Shown: positions 8,588 to 17,389 of the stretch, in pieces | Layout of the letters: each line of letters starts with the position of its first letter | Position numbering within the stretch: position 1 is the first letter of the stretch | NCBI RefSeq assembly: GCF_965204935.1 | Contig: NZ_CBDBFO010000002.1 | From: Hoeflea_A sp965204935 | GTDB lineage: Bacteria > Pseudomonadota > Alphaproteobacteria > Rhizobiales > Rhizobiaceae | DNA: 64,000 nucleotides | Direction: 5' to 3' (one strand) | Program-made: the position numbers and the translations under genes | The notes under the pieces: generated by a model | Seen by the model: the letters and a program-made list of their open reading frames with translations, nothing else | Database searches by the model: none | What the model was told of the DNA's origin: nothing

Positions 8588-9697
8588 ATGGGCTTTCTCG
8601 ATATCAACAAGGCGACAAAGTCATACGGATCCGTCAAGGTCCTCCACGAAACCAACATATCTGTCGAGGAAGGCGAGTTCCTCGTCCTGGTCGGCCCGTC
8701 CGGCTGCGGCAAATCAACATTGCTCAACATGATCGCCGGCCTTGAGGACATCACAACAGGCGAAATCGCGATCCGCGGACGTGGCATGAACGGTGTCAAG
8801 CCGGCGGACCGCAATATCGCGATGGTGTTCCAGTCCTACGCGCTCTACCCCAACATGACGGTGAAGGGGAACATCGCCTTCGGCATGGAGATGCACGGCA
8901 TTGCCAAGCCCGAGCGCGAGAAACGGATCGCACAGGTGGCGGACCTCTTGCAGATCAGCCACCTTTTGGACCGCAAGCCCGGACAGCTCTCCGGCGGCCA
9001 GCGCCAGCGTGTCGCCATGGGCCGTGCCCTCGTGCGCGAGCCGGATGTGTTCCTCTTCGATGAGCCGCTGTCGAACCTTGACGCAAAGCTGCGCGTCGAC
9101 ATGCGCACGGAAATCAAGAAACTGCACCAGAAACTGGGCACGACGATTGTCTATGTGACGCATGACCAGATCGAGGCGCTGACGCTGTCGACACGCATCG
9201 CCGTGATGTTCGGTGGCTATGTGCAGCAGCTTGGCACGCCGAAGGAAATCTACGACAACCCGGCCAACATGTTCGTCGCCGGCTTCATGGGCTCGCCTTC
9301 CATGAACCTGTTCCCGGCCAAGGTCGTCTCGGCCAACGGAGCTGCAGCGGCAGAGGTCAATCTTGCCAATGGCAGCGTCGCGGCCATCCCGTTTGCCGGA
9401 GACCGCATGGCATCGAATGTCGGCAGGGATATCATCCTCGGCATCCGCCCGGAGGCCATAACAGACAAGGACGGCGCCGATCGCAACTCCCGCGCCATTC
9501 ATGTCGTGGAGGCGCCGGTCGAGGTGACAGAGCCCGCCGGATCGGACACATTCGTTGTCAGCCAGATCGGCGGAACCGACGTGACCGGGCGCTTTCGCGC
9601 CGATGTCGCCGTCAAGGCCGGTGAGGTTTTCCCGTTCGCCTTCAACATGGAAAAGGCTGTTGCCTTTGATCCCGAGAGCGAGCAGCGGATCGCCTGA
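8588..9697 (+). CDS. Sugar ABC transporter ATPase, UgpC/MalK type
   Basis: This 369-residue nucleotide-binding subunit has Walker A GPSGCGKST (36-44), a Q-loop (MVFQSYALYP), the signature LSGGQRQRVAMGRA, Walker B VFLFDEPLSNLDAKLR and the switch histidine in YVTHDQIEA. A C-terminal domain of about 130 residues follows (MalK/UgpC-type TOBE/regulatory fold). It energises uptake with the two permeases encoded just upstream. All catalytic motifs are intact, so the only evident defect in this transporter is the permease at 6878. Confidence 0.95.
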   Translation: MGFLDINKATKSYGSVKVLHETNISVEEGEFLVLVGPSGCGKSTLLNMIAGLEDITTGEIAIRGRGMNGVKPADRNIAMVFQSYALYPNMTVKGNIAFGMEMHGIAKPEREKRIAQVADLLQISHLLDRKPGQLSGGQRQRVAMGRALVREPDVFLFDEPLSNLDAKLRVDMRTEIKKLHQKLGTTIVYVTHDQIEALTLSTRIAVMFGGYVQQLGTPKEIYDNPANMFVAGFMGSPSMNLFPAKVVSANGAAAAEVNLANGSVAAIPFAGDRMASNVGRDIILGIRPEAITDKDGADRNSRAIHVVEAPVEVTEPAGSDTFVVSQIGGTDVTGRFRADVAVKAGEVFPFAFNMEKAVAFDPESEQRIA

Positions 9698-9700
9698 TCG

Positions 9701-11185
9701 ATGCAGACTACGCCTGACATTGTGATCGTCGGCAGCGGCATGGGCGGCGCAACCCTTGCCGCTGCGCTCGCGCCATCCGGTGCGAGAATTACCGTACTGG
9801 AGCGCGGGCACCGGAGAGCGCCCGACGCACCGGCACGCGATCCGTGGCGTATTTACACCAACAGCGCCTTCCGCTCGCGCGAGACCTGGCTGGACGAACG
9901 GGACCGGCCGTTCGAGCCCGGCAACTATTACAATGTCGGCGGCAATTCCAAACTCTACGGGGCGGTCCTGATCCGCTACCGCGAGGAGGATTTTGACGAC
10001 GTCGAACACTATGACGGCGTTTCGCCGGCCTGGCCTTTCCGTTACGCCGAGATGGCACCCTGGTACGACGCCGCCGAGCAGCTCTACAACGTCCGCGGCG
10101 ACGTCGAATCCGATGCCACGGAACCGCCGCATGGTTCGCCCTACCCCTTTCCGCCGGTGCCGGACGAGCCGGCAATCAAAAGCGCGCGGGAGCGTCTGGA
10201 GAAAGCCGGTGTCCGGCCGTTCAGCCTTCCGCTTGGTGTCGACATCGACCGCTGGCTTGCCGCCGGGGAAACCGGCTGGGACGGATATCCGGACCAGCGA
10301 TGCGGAAAGATGGACGCCGAGACCTGCGGCCTGGCGGCGGCGCTTGGCCACGACAATGTCGAACTGGTCTCCGGCGCCCGTGTGACCGGGCTGAAAGTCG
10401 GAACCGACAATCGGCGCGTCAGCGAGGTCGTCTATGAAAGGGACGGTGTGGAACACGTCCTGCGACCGCGGGTCGTCGCCCTTTGCGCCGGAGCGGTACA
10501 GTCGGCGGCGCTTCTGCTCGGTTCAGGGCTTGCCAACAGCTCCGATTATGTCGGCCGCTGTTTCATGAACCACAACGCAACGGCCGCCATCGCCATCGAT
10601 CCCCGGTTTCGCAATGACGCCGTCTACCAGAAGACCTTTGGCGTCAACGACTGGTATCTGTCCGACGGCAATGGCGGAAAGCCCCTCGGCAACGTGCAAC
10701 TGCTGGGCAGAGTGACGCCGGACATACTGAAGATCCAGGTCCCCGGCCTGCCGATGATGGCGGCACGCTGGATTTCCGGCCACGCCATCGACCTCTACCT
10801 TATATCCGAAGACCTGCCGGACCCGCAGAACCGCATTGTCCTGAAAGACGGTGATATCCAGCTGATATGGCGGCGCACCAACATGGCGGCACATGAGAAG
10901 CTGCTTGAAAGGACCAAAAAGACCCTTAAGGCAGCGGGCTTCCCGTTTGTCCTGTCGCGTCTGTTCGACGGCCGTGTCCCGTCGCACCAGTGCGGCACAG
11001 TCCGCCTTGGCGCTGATCCGGAGACCTCCGTGCTCGATCCGCAATGCCGGTCATGGGATCATCCCAATCTTTTTGTCACCGATGCCGGCGCCTTGCCGAC
11101 ATCGGCCGCGGTCAATCCCGCCCTCACAGTCGCCGCCCTGTCGCTGCGCACGGCTGAAACCATCAGACAGGAGCTTGCGCAATGA
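9701..11185 (+). CDS. GMC family FAD-dependent oxidoreductase (first copy)
   Basis: This 494-residue flavoprotein has the dinucleotide-binding motif GSGMGG (residues 11-16) followed by ITVLERGH. The substrate domain ends with VPSHQCGTVRLG, where His429 is the expected GMC active-site histidine, and FVTDAGALPTSAAVNPALT, the typical FAD-closing end. GMC enzymes oxidise alcohols or sugar hydroxyls to aldehydes or ketones. There is no signal peptide, so it is cytoplasmic or peripheral. It starts 3 bp after the ATPase stop and overlaps the SDR gene by 4 bp. It differs clearly from the second GMC enzyme at 11950, so the pathway may contain two separate flavin-dependent oxidations. Confidence 0.9.
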   Translation: MQTTPDIVIVGSGMGGATLAAALAPSGARITVLERGHRRAPDAPARDPWRIYTNSAFRSRETWLDERDRPFEPGNYYNVGGNSKLYGAVLIRYREEDFDDVEHYDGVSPAWPFRYAEMAPWYDAAEQLYNVRGDVESDATEPPHGSPYPFPPVPDEPAIKSARERLEKAGVRPFSLPLGVDIDRWLAAGETGWDGYPDQRCGKMDAETCGLAAALGHDNVELVSGARVTGLKVGTDNRRVSEVVYERDGVEHVLRPRVVALCAGAVQSAALLLGSGLANSSDYVGRCFMNHNATAAIAIDPRFRNDAVYQKTFGVNDWYLSDGNGGKPLGNVQLLGRVTPDILKIQVPGLPMMAARWISGHAIDLYLISEDLPDPQNRIVLKDGDIQLIWRRTNMAAHEKLLERTKKTLKAAGFPFVLSRLFDGRVPSHQCGTVRLGADPETSVLDPQCRSWDHPNLFVTDAGALPTSAAVNPALTVAALSLRTAETIRQELAQ

Positions 11186-11940
11186 GCAGGATTGCCCTCG
11201 TAACCGGTGGACAGAAGGGAATCGGGCTTGGCATCGCCGAAGCGCTGATCGGCGCCGGCTACAAGGTCGCCCTTGCCGCGCGCAGCAAGGACACGGCTCC
11301 CGAAGTCGAACAGGCGCTGTCCAACCTTGGCGCCGATGCTGTCTATTTTTCCCATGACCTGCAGAATGTCGACGGCCATGGCGGCCTTCTTGATCGGGTG
11401 GAGGCGCATTTTGGTCCCGTGTCGACCCTGGTGTCCAATGCCGGCGTTCCGGCAAGGGTGCGCGGCGACATGCTCGACCTCCAGCCGGACAATTTCGACT
11501 TTGTGCTGGGTGTGAACCTGCGCGGCGCATTCTTCCTGGCACAGGAGACCGCCCGCCGCATGCTGGATCTGCCGGACGAACCCTACCGTTCAATCACCTT
11601 CGTGACCTCCGTCAGCGCAACGATGGTGTCCATTGAACGGGCTGAATACTGCATATCGAAGGCAGGGGCGGCGATGATGGCCGAACTGTTTTCCGTCCGC
11701 CTGGCGCCGCATGGCATCGGCGTTTTCGAACTGCGTCCCGGCATCATCGAGACAGGCATGACGGCGGGCGTGAAGGACAAATACACCGCCCGCATCGAGG
11801 GCGGTCTGGTACCCGCCGCGCGTTGGGGAAAACCCGCCGATATCGGTGCCTGTGTCGTCCCGATTGCGAGCGGTGAAATGGCCTTTGCCACCGGATCGTC
11901 GATCGCCGTGGACGGCGGCCTTTCCATTTCCCGCCTTTGA
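11182..11940 (+). CDS. Short-chain dehydrogenase/reductase (FabG-like)
   Basis: This is a 252-residue classical SDR. The cofactor motif TGGQKGIG is at residues 8-15 and NAG at 86-88. The catalytic set is Ser143, Tyr156 and Lys160 (AEYCISKAG). The C-terminus (FATGSSIAVDGGL) is standard for the family. Database tools would probably call it 3-ketoacyl-ACP reductase, but its place in a sugar operon makes a polyol or keto-sugar oxidoreductase more likely. It overlaps the preceding GMC gene by 4 bp, and the second GMC gene follows after 9 bp. Confidence 0.9.
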   Translation: MSRIALVTGGQKGIGLGIAEALIGAGYKVALAARSKDTAPEVEQALSNLGADAVYFSHDLQNVDGHGGLLDRVEAHFGPVSTLVSNAGVPARVRGDMLDLQPDNFDFVLGVNLRGAFFLAQETARRMLDLPDEPYRSITFVTSVSATMVSIERAEYCISKAGAAMMAELFSVRLAPHGIGVFELRPGIIETGMTAGVKDKYTARIEGGLVPAARWGKPADIGACVVPIASGEMAFATGSSIAVDGGLSISRL

Positions 11941-11949
11941 GAGACAATC

Positions 11950-13542
11950 ATGGAAAAGGGCTACGATTTCATCATTCTCGGGGGCGGCAGCGCGGGCTCT
12001 GTGCTGGCAGCGCGGCTTTCCGAAGACCCCGCCGTCAGGGTTCTCCTGCTTGAAGCGGGCGGCAGGGACTGGCATCCGTTCTTTCACCTGCCGGCGGGTT
12101 TTGCCAAGATGACCAAGGGCATCGGCTCCTGGGGCTGGCATACCGTTCCGCAGAAAAACATGCAGAACAAGGTCTTCCGCTACACGCAGGCGAAGGTCAT
12201 CGGTGGCGGCTCGTCCATCAACGCACAGATATACACCCGCGGCAATGCGCTTGACTATGATGAGTGGCGGCAGATGGGCTGCGAGGGATGGGGCTACGAG
12301 GACGTGCTACCCTACTACAAGAAGGCCGAGGACAACGACACGTTCGACAACACCTGGCACGCCAAGGGCTGGCCGTTGGGTGTTTCCCGGCCGCGTGCAC
12401 CGCTGCCGATCTGCGAGGCCTATTTCGACGCCGCCGGCGAACTGGACATTCCGCGCAATCTGGACCTGACCGGGGAAAGCCAGGACGGTGTTGGCTACTA
12501 CCAGTTGACCCAGCGCAACGCTCGAAGGTCATCGGCATCGATGGCCTATCTCGCTCCGAACAGGGGCCGCCAGAACCTTCATGTCCGCACCGGGGTCCAG
12601 GTCCGGCGCATCCTCGTCGACAACGATATGGCGACCGGTGTGGAACTTGCCGACGGATCAAAGCTTACCGCCAGTTCCGAAGTCATTTTGTCCTGCGGCG
12701 CCATCGGCTCGCCCCGCCTCCTGCAGCTTTCGGGCATGGGTCCCGCCGAGCATCTGTCCTCGCTCGGAATCAAGGTTGCCCATGACCAGCCGCAAATCGG
12801 CGCCAACCTCCAGGACCACCTCGATCTCTACTGCATCTGCGAGGTCAGCGGCCCGCATACCTATGATCGTTTTGCCAAGCCGCACATGTCGGCGATAGCC
12901 GGCCTCCAATACCTATTGACGAAAACCGGACCGGTTGCCTCCAGCCTCTTCGAGACAGGCGGTTTCTGGTATGCCGATCCGGAGGCGCGCTCGCCGGACC
13001 TTCAGTTCCATCTCGGCCTCGGGACAGGCATCGAATCCGGCGTCGCAGCCATGCCCGATGGCGGCGTCACGCTGAATTCCTGCTACCTGCGCCCGCGCTC
13101 GCGCGGAACGGTTCGGCTGCAGAGCGACGACCCGGCTAAGGAGCCGCTGATCGATCCCAACTATCTTGAAGATCCGAGGGACCGTGAAATGTCGATCCGC
13201 GGCCTGAAGCTGACGCAGGAAATCCTCGCGCAATCACCCCTGAAACCGTTTATCAAGGCCGAGCGCCTGCCCGGCCCGGACGTTAAAACCGACGAGGAAT
13301 ACTTCGCCTTCATCTGCGAGCACTCGAAGACCTCGCATCACCCGGCGGGCACATGCCGCATGGGATCGGACCCGGAGGCAGTCGTCGATCCACGCCTTCG
13401 CTTCAACGGCATCGGAAGATTGCGCATCGCCGATGCCTCGATCATGCCCAATGTCATTTCATCCAACACCAATGCGGCGGCCATCATGATCGGCGAGAAG
13501 GCCGCCGACATGATCCGCCACGACAACGGGATATCCACATGA
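11950..13542 (+). CDS. GMC family oxidoreductase (choline dehydrogenase-like, second copy)
   Basis: The protein has 530 residues. GGGSAG (11-16) starts the FAD fold, VIGGGSSINAQIYTRGN is the GMC signature 1 region, and LSCGAIGSPRLLQLSGMGP is GMC signature 2. SHHPAGTCRMG with His463/His464 and ASIMPNVISSNTNAAAIMIGEKAADMI complete the active site and C-terminus. It resembles the choline/alcohol dehydrogenase branch, but the neighbours argue against choline metabolism: there are no bet genes, and a sugar transporter is present. Its stop overlaps the Dabb gene start by 4 bp. Confidence 0.92.
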   Translation: MEKGYDFIILGGGSAGSVLAARLSEDPAVRVLLLEAGGRDWHPFFHLPAGFAKMTKGIGSWGWHTVPQKNMQNKVFRYTQAKVIGGGSSINAQIYTRGNALDYDEWRQMGCEGWGYEDVLPYYKKAEDNDTFDNTWHAKGWPLGVSRPRAPLPICEAYFDAAGELDIPRNLDLTGESQDGVGYYQLTQRNARRSSASMAYLAPNRGRQNLHVRTGVQVRRILVDNDMATGVELADGSKLTASSEVILSCGAIGSPRLLQLSGMGPAEHLSSLGIKVAHDQPQIGANLQDHLDLYCICEVSGPHTYDRFAKPHMSAIAGLQYLLTKTGPVASSLFETGGFWYADPEARSPDLQFHLGLGTGIESGVAAMPDGGVTLNSCYLRPRSRGTVRLQSDDPAKEPLIDPNYLEDPRDREMSIRGLKLTQEILAQSPLKPFIKAERLPGPDVKTDEEYFAFICEHSKTSHHPAGTCRMGSDPEAVVDPRLRFNGIGRLRIADASIMPNVISSNTNAAAIMIGEKAADMIRHDNGIST

Positions 13543-13862
13543 TCCGCCATATCGTTCTCATCCGCTTTCGCGACGATGTATCGGAAGACAAAGTCTCTGA
13601 GCTGTTTGCCGAACTCCACACCATAAAGGACAAGGTTCCGGGCGTAATCGCCATTACTGCAGGGCGCAGTGAAAGCCCGGAAAAGATCGAGCGCGGCTAC
13701 ATGCATGGATTTGTCGTCGATTTCGAGGACTGGGAGGCGCTGGCGGCTTACCAGGAACACCCGGATCACAAGGCGCTTGGCGCCGGGCTGGTCGCCCACG
13801 CGGTCGGCGGCATCGACGGCATCCTTGTCCTTGATATTCCCGTTGCCGGGCAGCCCGCCTGA
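13539..13862 (+). CDS. Dabb (stress-responsive A/B barrel) domain protein
   Basis: This 107-residue single-domain protein starts MIRHIVLIRFRDDV and has the dimeric alpha/beta barrel pattern HGFVVDFEDWEALAAYQEHPDHKALG. The ATG at 13539 overlaps the GMC stop (ATGA), which fixes the start even though the frame stays open further upstream. Dabb proteins are small cytoplasmic dimers; some act as cyclases, decarboxylases or isomerases, but most are uncharacterised. Repeated association with sugar-oxidation operons suggests an auxiliary isomerase-like role here, which is inference only. Confidence 0.85.
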   Translation: MIRHIVLIRFRDDVSEDKVSELFAELHTIKDKVPGVIAITAGRSESPEKIERGYMHGFVVDFEDWEALAAYQEHPDHKALGAGLVAHAVGGIDGILVLDIPVAGQPA

Positions 13863-13885
13863 CCCATCAGATACCGGAGCCAATC

Positions 13886-15049
13886 ATGCTGACACTGCCC
13901 ACCAAAGACAATCGGCTCGAGGCCTACAAGCTCAGCGGCGTCGCGCTGGAACCGCGTGCGCCGGAGATTCCGTTGAACCGCACGGCATTCGCGGCGGCAC
14001 ATGTTGTATCCGATCCGGTGGCAGAGCGCGATCCGTGGATCGCACCGCCCGCCGTTGACTGGGACAACACGCTTCGGTTCCGTCACTGGCTCTGGGACCA
14101 GGGTCTTGGTCTCGCCGAGGCGATGGACACGGCACAGCGGGGAATGGGCGTTGACTGGCCGACAGCAAGGGAACTGATCGAACGCACGATGCGCGAGGCA
14201 AAGGCGCATCCCCTGAAGCCGCGCGTTGCCTGCGGCGCCGGAACCGACCAGCTTGATCCCTCTGAGATCAAGACCGCGGACACGATCATCACTGCCTATT
14301 CTGAGCAGATCGAGGCCATCGAGGCCGCCGGCGGCCAGGTGATCATCATAGCTTCGAGGGCCTTTCCGGCAATCGGCGCGAACACTTCCACCTATGCCGA
14401 AATTTACGGGCATCTGCTGGAGCAAGTCTCGCAACCCGCCATCCTGCACTGGCTGGGCGACATGTTCGACCCGGCGCTCAAGGGCTACTGGGGCGGCGAA
14501 ACCGTGGCCGCCGCATCGGACGCGGTCCTTTCGATCATCGAGAGCAATGTTGAAAAAGTGGACGGCATCAAGATCTCGCTGCTCGATCAGGCCCACGAGG
14601 AAGCCTTCAGGGCGCGGCTTCCGACCGGCATCCGGCTCTATACCGGCGACGATTTCAACTATGCCGACCTGATTGAGGGTGACGGGGACCGTTATTCGCA
14701 CGCGCTCCTCGGCGCATTTGCCGCGATCGCGCCCGTCGCAAGCCAGGCGCTGGAGGCGCTGGCCCGAAACGACAAGGAAACCTATCACGCCCTGTTTGAA
14801 CCGACGGTTCCGCTCAGCCGGGAAATCTTCAGGGCACCGACGCAGTTCTACAAGGCCGGCATTGCCTTTCTTGCCTGGTTGAACGATGCGCAAAGTCATT
14901 TCATCATGCCCGCCGGCTTCCAATCGGCGCGCGACATAACCCATTATGCAGAAGTCTTCCGTCTCGCCGATCAGGCGCGGCTCCTGTCGCGGCCGGATAT
15001 CGCCGAGGAACGCATGGGCCTGCTCCTGAAACTGCACGGCATCGGCTGA
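13886..15049 (+). CDS. DUF993 family protein (aldolase-like TIM barrel)
   Basis: The protein has 387 residues and I recognise it as DUF993, a family linked to the dihydrodipicolinate-synthase/aldolase class of TIM barrels. Segments such as KPRVACGAGTDQLDP, GGQVIIIASRAFP and KVDGIKISLLD, with a candidate Schiff-base lysine in the last, fit such a fold, although I cannot verify the catalytic residue. It lies between the Dabb gene and the LacI regulator in the same orientation. In this operon it is a good candidate for the carbon-carbon cleavage step that would yield the glycerate-level product consumed by the kinase at 16072. Confidence 0.8.
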   Translation: MLTLPTKDNRLEAYKLSGVALEPRAPEIPLNRTAFAAAHVVSDPVAERDPWIAPPAVDWDNTLRFRHWLWDQGLGLAEAMDTAQRGMGVDWPTARELIERTMREAKAHPLKPRVACGAGTDQLDPSEIKTADTIITAYSEQIEAIEAAGGQVIIIASRAFPAIGANTSTYAEIYGHLLEQVSQPAILHWLGDMFDPALKGYWGGETVAAASDAVLSIIESNVEKVDGIKISLLDQAHEEAFRARLPTGIRLYTGDDFNYADLIEGDGDRYSHALLGAFAAIAPVASQALEALARNDKETYHALFEPTVPLSREIFRAPTQFYKAGIAFLAWLNDAQSHFIMPAGFQSARDITHYAEVFRLADQARLLSRPDIAEERMGLLLKLHGIG

Positions 15050-15055
15050 ACCAGC

Positions 15056-16075
15056 ATGGGCAAGAGACCGACAATTCTCGACGTGGCCCGGCATGCCGGT
15101 GTTTCAAAGTCGACGGTCTCGCTGGTTCTGCAGAACTCCCCGCTGGTCAAAGAGGCCACCCGGAAGGACGTCGAGAAATCGATGGCCGCGCTCAGCTACG
15201 TCTACAACCGCTCCGCGGCCGGATTGCGCGGCGCTTCCACCGGGCTGATCGGCCTCATCATCAACGACCTGCGCAATCCGTTTTTCACCGAGTTTGCCGC
15301 AAGCGCACAGATGACCTTCGCAAGCAAGGGCTATTCGACGGTGATCGCCAATACGGATGAAGATCCCGACATCCAGGCACAGGTCATCGAATCGATGATC
15401 GAGCACGGCGTCTCCGCCTTCGTCATTTCGCCGGCCTATGGCGGTGATTGCCGCGCGTTCGACCGCATCCAGCGTGCCGCGATCCCGACACTGCAGGTTC
15501 TGCGGCAACTGGATGAGCGCACGGACATCTTTCCCTTCGCCTCGCTCGACTATGGGTCCGGCGGAGCCATGGCGGCTAAGCACCTCATCGATCTTGGATG
15601 CCGCAATATCGCTTTTGTCGGCGGATTGCAGGACCGTCCGATCACGCTGGAGCGCATGTCCGGCTACGATGCAGTCATGAAATCGGAAGCACAGGAACCG
15701 CGATGGTTTCACGGACGGCCTTCCAGGGCATTCGGGCGCGAAATCGCGCTCCGGCTTGTCGAGCAGAACAAGGAGATCGATGCTGCCGTGTGCTTCAGCG
15801 ATCTGGTCGCCCTTGGCATGCTGAGCGGCTTCGCGGAAATCGGTGTCCAGGCCGGCAGGGATTTTCGCCTTGTCGGATTTGATGATATCGAGGAGTGCTC
15901 GCTCGCCTATCCGAGACTGAGCTCCGTGCGTTGCAACACGTCTCTGTTCGGCAGGAATGCCGCGGAAGCCATGCTGGAGTGGATGGTCGAGGGCAAGCGG
16001 CCGCCTGATACGAAACGCTACAATGTCGAGCTGATCGCCCGGCAATCCAGCCTTGGAGCGCAACAGACAAAATGA
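15056..16075 (+). CDS. LacI family transcriptional regulator
   Basis: This 339-residue regulator has the LacI helix-turn-helix at residues 6-26 (TILDVARHAGVSKSTVSLVL), a hinge helix including YNRSAAGLRG, and a periplasmic-binding-protein-like ligand domain. It is the only DNA-binding protein of the operon. Its family binds CG-centred palindromes like those at 586-599 and 616-629, so it most likely represses the operon until a pathway sugar binds. The gene starts 6 bp after the DUF993 stop and overlaps the glycerate kinase gene by 4 bp, so it would be autoregulated as part of the same transcript. Confidence 0.93.
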   Translation: MGKRPTILDVARHAGVSKSTVSLVLQNSPLVKEATRKDVEKSMAALSYVYNRSAAGLRGASTGLIGLIINDLRNPFFTEFAASAQMTFASKGYSTVIANTDEDPDIQAQVIESMIEHGVSAFVISPAYGGDCRAFDRIQRAAIPTLQVLRQLDERTDIFPFASLDYGSGGAMAAKHLIDLGCRNIAFVGGLQDRPITLERMSGYDAVMKSEAQEPRWFHGRPSRAFGREIALRLVEQNKEIDAAVCFSDLVALGMLSGFAEIGVQAGRDFRLVGFDDIEECSLAYPRLSSVRCNTSLFGRNAAEAMLEWMVEGKRPPDTKRYNVELIARQSSLGAQQTK

Positions 16076-17337
16076 CCGGCACGAACCCCCGGAACTTCCT
16101 CCGGAGCCTTTTTGACGGCGCCGTCGCGGCAGCTGATCCGATGGTTTGCGTTCCCGCCTTCTTGCCGTCCAGACCGGATGGCCGTGTGCTGGTCGTCGGC
16201 GCCGGCAAGGCATCGGCGCGGATGGCCGAAGCCGTTGAAAGCGCCTGGGGACCATGCGAGGGGCTTGTCATCACCCGCGATGGCTATGCGCGGCCATGCG
16301 CCGGCATCGAGGTGGTTGAAGCCTCGCATCCCGTACCGGATGCACGCGGGCTGGCCGCAACAAGCCGCCTCATTTCCATGTTGCAAGATCTTGGCGAAAA
16401 CGATCATGTGCTCGCACTGATCTCCGGCGGCGCGTCAGCCCTGCTCGTCCAGCCCGCCGGCAATATCACGCTTGAAGAGAAGCAGCTGATCAACGAACGT
16501 CTCCTCTCATCCGGCGCGCCTATCGATGAGATGAACACGGTCCGCAAGCATCTGAGCAGGGTCAAGGGCGGGCAGTTCGCTGCTGCTGCCTTTCCCGCCC
16601 GCATGACGTCGCTGATCATTTCGGACGTCGCCGGCGACGATCTCGCATTCATCGCATCCGGGCCAACGGTCGGCGATGTAACCACTCCTGCCGACGCAGC
16701 AGCAATCCTGCAGCGCTACGGCATAGAGACGCCGGCCTCGGTGAAAGAGGTTTTGGAAGCCTCCGGCGGTGTGCTCGCACCAGAAGCTGAACTTTTGTCA
16801 CGCGTTGACAACATCCTCGTCGCGGCACCGTCGAAATCGCTTGCCGCGGCCGCGGAATTGGCAAAGAGCGCCGGCATCGAGACAATTCTGCTCGGAGACG
16901 CAATCGAAGGCGAGGCACGGGAGGTCGCGGCCACCCAGGCCACGCTTGCGCTCGATATCCGTGCCGGAGGTGGTCCCGGCAAACCACCCTGTCTTTTGCT
17001 ATCCGGTGGTGAATGCACCGTGACCCGCCGCGGCAACGGCATCGGCGGCCCGAACGCGGAATACGCTCTGGCGCTGGCGTTGGCATTGGAAGGCGCGGCC
17101 GGCATTCACGCACTTGCCTGCGATACCGACGGGGTCGACGGTGCCGCGGATGTCGCCGGTGCAATGGTCGGACCCGAGACGCTTTCCAGGGCCGCGGCAC
17201 GCGGCGTGAACGCAAAGGCGATGCTTGCCGACAATGACAGCCACACATTCTTCGAGCGTCTCGGCGATCAGGTGCTGACAGGCCCCACCTTGACCAATGT
17301 CAACGATTTCCGGGCCGTTCTCGTCGAAAGCGCCTGA
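16072..17337 (+). CDS. Glycerate 2-kinase of the MOFRL family (GckA/TtuD-like)
   Basis: This 421-residue protein matches the type 2 glycerate kinase family, often annotated hydroxypyruvate reductase TtuD. The N-terminal DUF4147 domain shows VVGAGKASARMAEAVE and ALISGGASALL. The C-terminal MOFRL domain shows LLSGGECTVT and ends TNVNDFRAVLV, close to the family's MOFRL-type motif. It phosphorylates glycerate to 2-phosphoglycerate, feeding lower glycolysis. That suggests the operon's substrate is cleaved to a glycerate-level product. It overlaps the LacI gene by 4 bp and is the last gene of the operon. Confidence 0.9.
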   Translation: MTGTNPRNFLRSLFDGAVAAADPMVCVPAFLPSRPDGRVLVVGAGKASARMAEAVESAWGPCEGLVITRDGYARPCAGIEVVEASHPVPDARGLAATSRLISMLQDLGENDHVLALISGGASALLVQPAGNITLEEKQLINERLLSSGAPIDEMNTVRKHLSRVKGGQFAAAAFPARMTSLIISDVAGDDLAFIASGPTVGDVTTPADAAAILQRYGIETPASVKEVLEASGGVLAPEAELLSRVDNILVAAPSKSLAAAAELAKSAGIETILLGDAIEGEAREVAATQATLALDIRAGGGPGKPPCLLLSGGECTVTRRGNGIGGPNAEYALALALALEGAAGIHALACDTDGVDGAADVAGAMVGPETLSRAAARGVNAKAMLADNDSHTFFERLGDQVLTGPTLTNVNDFRAVLVESA

Positions 17338-17389
17338 CCGTTGTTCCAAGCAAACTCCGCTCAATCCGCAAAGGCCGCACGAGAATTCA

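Noticed and set aside
8714..10456. A 580-codon - strand open frame across the ABC ATPase and first GMC gene
   Set aside because: Both + strand genes have complete family motifs, ribosome sites and operon spacing; the - strand frame has none.
13353..13538. Upstream extension of the Dabb gene
   Set aside because: The extra 62 codons overlap the GMC gene in another frame; ATG 13539 overlaps the GMC stop in the usual coupled way and begins the domain.
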